Below, piece after piece: positions 1 to 64,000 of a DNA stretch of 64,000 bases. The notes beneath the pieces were generated by a model. That model worked only from the letters and a program-made list of their open reading frames with translations. It was not told the DNA's origin and ran no database searches. Both the position numbers and the translations under genes were made by a program. Source of the stretch: Emydura subglobosa (taxonomy: Eukaryota > Chordata > Testudines > Chelidae); contig ML680086.1 in the NCBI GenBank assembly GCA_007922225.1, positions 8,745,472 to 8,809,471 on the forward strand, written 5' to 3'. Positions within the stretch are counted from its first letter, which is position 1, and every line of letters starts with the position of its first letter.

Positions 1-1174
1 CCCCCTAGGTGTGCCCAGCTGGCATGTGAGACACACCCAGACTGACACGCCCAACAAAAGCATAACAGAGAAGCAGGAACTGGGTTGTCCTAGGGGTCTC
101 TTTAACTCCCTACTCTTGGGGAATCTTTTTTGTTGTCTGTCTATATTGTTACAGACCTACTTACTGACTGGTATTTTGAAATAAATTACCAAAATAATTG
201 AAACTGGTGTGATTATATTGCGTTATTTTGACAAATCAAATTTGCAGAATTTTAAAATATTGTGTGCTGAATTTTTAATTTTTTGGTGCAGAATTTCCCC
301 AGGAGTAAAAGGTTCATAGAAAGCATTATAATTTTGGTATTTTCAAATTGACTTAATACAGAAAAATATGAAAATATAATTATTTATTTTTGTATCAAAT
401 ACAACACTCAAGATATTGCATTCAGTGAGGGATGGCAAGAATTTGATTTCTCCCTCTGTGTTTTTATAATAGAAGTAGAAATTACTCAAACTTGTGTTTC
501 TGCTGCTGTGTAGCATTTACCCAGCAATGTCTGTTTTCAGAATAACATTGATAAGGGTCACATGAAGCCTCATTAGTCTTAGTCTTGCTCAGCTGCTGCC
601 ACCAGTATTGTGTAAGTTCTTTGTGCAGCAGCAGACAGGACTAATGGAAAAAAGACTAACAGGATTATGGAGGAAATAGCCCAATGGAGGGGGAGCAGAG
701 GGAGTAGGTGAGTAGAGATGGACAAACTAGAAGTAACAGATAAGTATATGTGGTGCTGGGAAGTGAAAAGGGCTGAGGACTGGCCTGTTCAGTGGTCTTG
801 TGACAGTCTTATCAACGTTTTTCAGGACTGACTTTGATCCCTTGCTCCACAACCAGTAGGCTGAAAATGCTTCAGTCAGCACACTAAGGAAAGAGTTCAC
901 CTCACATCAACCCCTGAAGATATGCTATTTATATCAGTCTGAAGATAATTTAAGTGCTCTAAAGGGAACTACGCCTAGATTTTGTTAGCCAGAGGAAAGG
1001 TAGCCATGATGCATAACCAGTTAAAGTGGAAAGGATGAGTAAAAAAGGGGTGGAAATTGGGGGAATCGTGGAAGGCCAGTAGACAGTTTACATACGTGAG
1101 CAAAAAATGTTTTGATTAGTAGAGAATGATCAAGAATTCCACTTTGCAAAGATTACTGCAATACAAATTTGGCC
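1..1174. other. Intronic or upstream sequence, no gene seen
   Basis: AT-rich single-copy-looking DNA with no coding signal I can support. The N-terminal ITCH coding exon was looked for here and not found. Confidence 0.6.
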
Positions 1175-1534
1175 TCTTACACCAGGGCTTGACAAACCCC
1201 GGGCTCCAGGTCGCCATGGCACCCAGAAATTTAAGTCTGGTGCCTTGTATTTCTCCAGGGGGGAGCGGCCGCTGCGCTCTGGCCAGGGCACCACTGCGCC
1301 CACGTGGCAGGGCTGGGAGGGAGGAGCGCTGCAGCTGCCATGCTTCAGCCAGAGTGCCCCACCGCTGGGCCCATGTTGTGGGAGAGGGGCGGGGGGAAGG
1401 TCTGGGGCCGGAAGGGGAGAGCAGCTGCTGCTCTCTGGCCAGGGCAACCCACCGCTGAGCGCACGTTGTCTGGCTCCTTAATTTTTGGGCTGGCTCCTAG
1501 CTCCAAAACAAATTTGTCAAGCCCTGTCTTACAC
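1175..1534. mobile_element. Non-autonomous hAT-type element (MITE) with intact target duplication
   Basis: The element spans 1183-1526. It opens CAGGGCTTGACAAAC and closes with the inverse (tttgtcaagccctg). It is flanked by a perfect 8-bp duplication, TCTTACAC, at 1175-1182 and 1527-1534, the hAT hallmark. The interior is GC-rich and gives spurious open frames on both strands. No transposase is present. Confidence 0.88.
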
Positions 1535-2088
1535 ACCACTCCCCGGTACCCTAATTTGTCAGTGGTAATGTTAGTCATCCCTATTCCTCTTCCAACAACA
1601 GTGTGCAAGCTTACAGCAGTGGAAGCAAATTACTTTTCCAAAATCTAACTACCTCTACGTTAAAAACAGTAGGCATTGCATTAAAATAAATTATAGAAAT
1701 AATATTTTGCATTTTTTGTTTGTCATTAATGTCAGTAGTATGACAAGCTCTGACTGATCTTTTAAGATATATTTAACTAACCATTTAGTTTTATAGTTTA
1801 TCTATTAAAAATACCCTTACCCAACCATAATTTCCATTATTTTCATCCCCAATAAATTACTCAAAACGTTTAATTTGAATGCAACCTTGAAGTAATTTTG
1901 CAATTACTAATAACTACTACCCTTAATCTGGTATATATCAAAATTTGGAAACTAGTTAACCCTGAAGCATACAAAATTATCCCATTACTACTGCATCCAG
2001 ATCAGATGCAAACTTTGGGAAGGCAATCCTATAGTCCTTGTTAAAATAGACTCGAACCCCCACTTCCGGTGAGTACTGATTGTGAGTT

Positions 2089-2929
2089 ACCTACATGGAA
2101 TACACGGCTGCATCTACTCAAAGAGGGAAAAAAGTTACATGCCTGTACTGTAATGGTGGTTCTTCAAGATGTGATGTAAACGTGTATCTCACAATCCATC
2201 CTCCGTCCTCTCTGCATCAGAGACTACTCTTGACATTGTGTGAAAGAACTGATGGAGGTTGGGGTGGCACTGTCCTTACAAAGCCAGGAGAAGGGCTAGA
2301 GCCACAGGTTGCAAGTCCTGCCCTTACTGGTCCTGGCAGGCAAAGTTCTCCAGCTTCGGTGTGCTGGGCGTGTTCATACCTACATGGAATGCACATCTGC
2401 ATTTGTCACGACCGGAACATGGGCAGTCTGACTTAGTGGTCAGAGCAGGAGTCAGGTCAGGTGAGGTATCGGGGTGAGAGTCCGAAACCTGCCAGAGCAC
2501 AGACCAAGAGTCAAGGGTCAGGTTACCAGGAGATCAGAAGCAGGAGATACACTTGAGAGCAGAACCACAAGTCAGTAACTTGAGTCAGGCCAGGTCAGGA
2601 TACCAGGAAGTCAAGCCAGGGGAACAGGAGCAGGAAGTACAAGGCGCATAGTCCAGAGCAAGTGAATCCTGGTTGCATGGTCTTTTCCTGTGCTGGCTTT
2701 AAATAGAGACTGTGAACCAATTAGGACTCCCAATGTTTTGCCAATCAGCTCCCAGGACTGGGATCCTCTGCCTGAGTTCAACTCCTATTCTGCCAACAGT
2801 TAGCACATCCCTGGGTGGCAGGTTGGAACCTGTTGGCTCCAAAGAGCACTGTGGACCAGGGTTCAAAACCCTGGGTCCCTGATGGTATCACATCTTAAAG
2901 AACAACAGTTACAGTACAGGTAAGTAACT
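2089..2929. repeat. Isolated DIRS-like terminal repeat unit with direct and inverted arms
   Basis: A 43-bp inverted pair (2133-2175 and 2887-2929) contains CCTGTACTGTAA and TTCTTCAAGATGTGAT-like sequence. A 27-bp direct repeat beginning ACCTACATGGAAT occurs at 2089 and 2378 (about 23 of 27 identical). The same TTCTTC-plus-spacer organisation appears at the ends of the DIRS-like copies near 34.2 and 59.2 kb. The stretch 2405-2880 is rich in CAGGTCAG-like imperfect repeats and may be a separate insertion. No gag or RT is seen here. Confidence 0.6.
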
Positions 2930-61739
<58,810 letters not shown>

Positions 61740-64000
61740 ATCCAGACATAGAGCATTTCTTCTTCGAGTGCTTACTCATGTTGATTCCATTGTAGGTGCA
61801 TGTGCATCTCCATGCACGGTTACCGGAATCTTTTTCCCCCTTAGCAGTTCTCATAGGGCTGGCTTCAGTGCCCTCTGGAGACCCGCACATATGGCATGGT
61901 ATATTAGGCACTGCCGGCCCTACACCCCCTCAGTTCCTTCTTTCCGCCACTGATGGTTACGGGAACTGTGCTTTGTTTGCTGCTTCTGCAAGTGTCTCTT
62001 AGCGATTTAGTGTTAAGTGTTTCCTTAAGTAGTTGTTAAATAGTGAGCATTGTAGTTAGTCTAAATAGTTTCGTAGGTAAGGTAGTCCCCTTAGGGACCT
62101 CCATACGGCAGCATGGCATGCCCCAATTTCCGGGCTTTAAGCCTTGCAAGTCCTGCAGAAAAGCATTCCTGCTTAGCGACCCCCACAACAGTTGTCTAAA
62201 GTGCCTCGGGGAGTCGCACAGGAAGGACAAGTGTCGGATCTGTAAGGCATCCAGACTGTGAACTCAAAAGGAGCGGGAAATCTGTCTGAATGCTTGTTGA
62301 TGGAGACGGCTCTCAGACCGATTTTGGAGACGTCCCGCTCTCTCTCGGTACTGAGCACCATGTCTGGGCAGAGCGCATCTCCAGTACCGGAACCACAGTG
62401 GCACCAAGCTTCTTTGCCGTCGAAGAAGCAGCAAAAGAAACAGCAGTCGGAGAGTCCCCCGCGCAAAGGAAGGCCAAGGACGCGGGGTTGAGCGCCGGAG
62501 CGACACAGACCCAGTGGGCCAAGCAGTCCCTACAAGAACAGGCCTCACCTAGGGCCCTGCCAGAGAGCACCCTCCGACTGTGGAGAGCGGAAGAGGGCCT
62601 CTGCAGCTCATGCTGCCGTCAACGCTGGAAGCGTTTCAAATGGCAAGCGAACTGATGGCCCTGCCTACTCCAACGCCAGTGCCTCGGATGGAGCAGGCAA
62701 AAGGGAGGGCAACAGGCGTTGAAGGGAAAGCCCCCAATGGGACCCCCCCCAATGGCTGCACCGTTTGCTGGAGCCCCAACATGCTTCTCCATGGGCCAGG
62801 TCACCACAGAGACGATCACCATCCTTGAGACATCGATCCCCATGGGCACGCTCCCTGTCATCGAGATGGTCGCTGGAGGCAGAACCCCAGTACCGAGGAG
62901 TCCAGTGGTGTCGACACGTCACTGCTCTTGGTCCCCGGCACCAAAGGCAGCGGTCCCAGCAGGACGGCACTGGTCCCACTCTAGATCAAGCAGACACTCA
63001 CCATCGGAGGCTAGGCACCAATCTCGGTCTCCAGCACTGAGGAGTTTGCCTGTGTGTGCATGGCGCAGAACCTGGTCGCTAGCATCAGAACACTCACCCA
63101 GGGAGGAGCAGCGTTATCATCAGTCCTCAGCACTGAGATATTCCCCAGTGGCTTGGCTCTGTTCCCGCTCTTCCTCCCACCAAATGTCTCCTTCAGAGGG
63201 GCAACAGTCCAGACAGCGGTACCGCCGGTCACCAGACTCACACTCACCGTCTCGAAGGCAGCGGTCACAGGCGCATCAAAGGGACAGGGAGACCAGATAT
63301 TGCTCCCGTTCTCCACAGCACCGCCCGGCGAGAAGGGGGCTAAGCACAAGTCGTCGCTGGTCACCAGGAAGCAACTCCGGTGACTCGGGCGAGGACAGAG
63401 CCCCAGCAGCCCACCCTGCGCAGACCCATTGACCTGGGGGCAGGAGCAAGATCCCTGTCAAGCTGCACCAGCTTGGCCTCATGGCCAGTGGCCAACCCAT
63501 TGGCCCTGCTGGAACCCCTGGGGGTTCCCTGTGACCACAGGTCCCTAATCCTGCATATCCTCGGGGAAACAATCTGCAGTCCCAGCTCCCCTTGCAGAGG
63601 CCCACAGCTCTGCTTCAGAGGTGGAATCCGATCCACTGGATTCCTCCCCCCCCCCCCACGCCCAGGGGAAGTGCCACCTCCTCCAACCCCATGGCAGTCA
63701 TTCTCCTCCTACCCGGACAAGGAGAGCTGTTGCTGGACCATCGACCTCCCTTGGATGATTTCCAAGCACACCAGGAACTTCTTAAGAGGGTGGCCTCGAA
63801 TCTGGGGTTGGAAGCAGAGGAGCTGCAGGAGCAGTCTGATAACCACTTCAACGTCATAGCAGCGGTAGCGCCGGCCTGGGTCGCCCTGCCAGTGCATGAT
63901 GAGGTCCTTAAGTTGGTTAAGGGTCTGTGGCAAACACCATCCTCTCTGCCTCCAACCTCAAAAAGAGCGGAAAAAAAGTATTACACCCCCACAAAGAGGT
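61740..64000 (+). mobile_element. DIRS-like element, 5' half: terminal repeat and gag, continues past the window
   Basis: The 5' end opens with TTCTTCTTCGAGTGCTTACT near 61757, then a leader to about 62040. Gag begins near 62107: CKSCRKAFLLSDPHNSCLKC then LGESHRKDKCRICKAS (62140-62245), a Cys/His motif of DIRS gag shared with 11.03 kb. A Ser/Arg-rich middle follows (open frame 62719-63432: RRSPDSHSPSRRQRSQ, HCSWSP, RYCSRSPQHRP). The gag core comes next: DFQAHQELLKRVASNLGLEA (63755), then WVALPVHDEVLKLVKGLWQT (63880), running off the window end in a different frame from the Ser/Arg part. A stop at 62259 and the frame changes suggest a young but damaged copy. It is the least decayed of the DIRS copies. 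Confidence 0.82.

Noticed and set aside
62719..63432. 237-codon Ser/Arg-rich frame resembling an SR splicing factor
   Set aside because: It is flanked by a DIRS gag Cys motif upstream and a gag core downstream, and matches the equivalent place in the copy at 11.5 kb. It has no RNA-recognition motif.

Overview
This is a vertebrate genomic window covering most of the coding region of ITCH, the NEDD4-family HECT E3 ubiquitin ligase, on the + strand. I find 21 coding exons between 4070 and 61176. All have GT-AG introns and their codon phases chain without a break. Together they encode about 823 residues: the C2 domain (its extreme N-terminus is missing), a proline-rich linker, four WW domains and a HECT domain. 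The first coding exon lies before the window. The last lies after it, and the catalytic cysteine codon is split by that final junction. No other host gene is visible.

The repeat content suggests a reptile, most likely a turtle. It combines CR1 LINE reverse-transcriptase fragments, DIRS-like tyrosine-recombinase retrotransposons, a Penelope-like element with a GIY-YIG endonuclease, HARBI1-type Harbinger transposons with a MYB/SANT-like partner ORF, many small hAT and 'GGCCTGGTCTACACT'-type MITEs, and old MIR-like SINEs. This assignment rests on recalled repeat families and on sauropsid-like ITCH residues, not on a search.

Layout. 1-10 kb: the three C2 exons, with a hAT MITE and a DIRS-type terminal repeat unit upstream. 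10-27 kb: linker exons 4-6, with a decayed DIRS copy (gag fused by deletion to RNase H), several MITEs and a two-gene Harbinger relic. 27-38 kb: a near complete but decayed DIRS copy ends less than 20 bp before the WW1 exon, a MITE begins about 30 bp after it, and a Penelope-like element with long inverted repeats follows. 38-46 kb: WW2-WW4 exons among MITEs. 46-61 kb: the HECT exons, with a probable antisense solo LTR, CR1 fragments and the 3' half of another DIRS copy. 61.7-64 kb: the 5' half (terminal repeat and gag) of a further DIRS copy.

All recognisable DIRS coding segments lie in the sense orientation of ITCH. Almost every long open frame outside the ITCH exons is a decayed transposon. 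I see no evidence for a new multi-gene system. The most interesting points are the transposon-hemmed WW1 exon, the DIRS terminal-repeat architecture, the inverted-repeat Penelope copy carrying a nested hAT element, and a few unusual ITCH residues.
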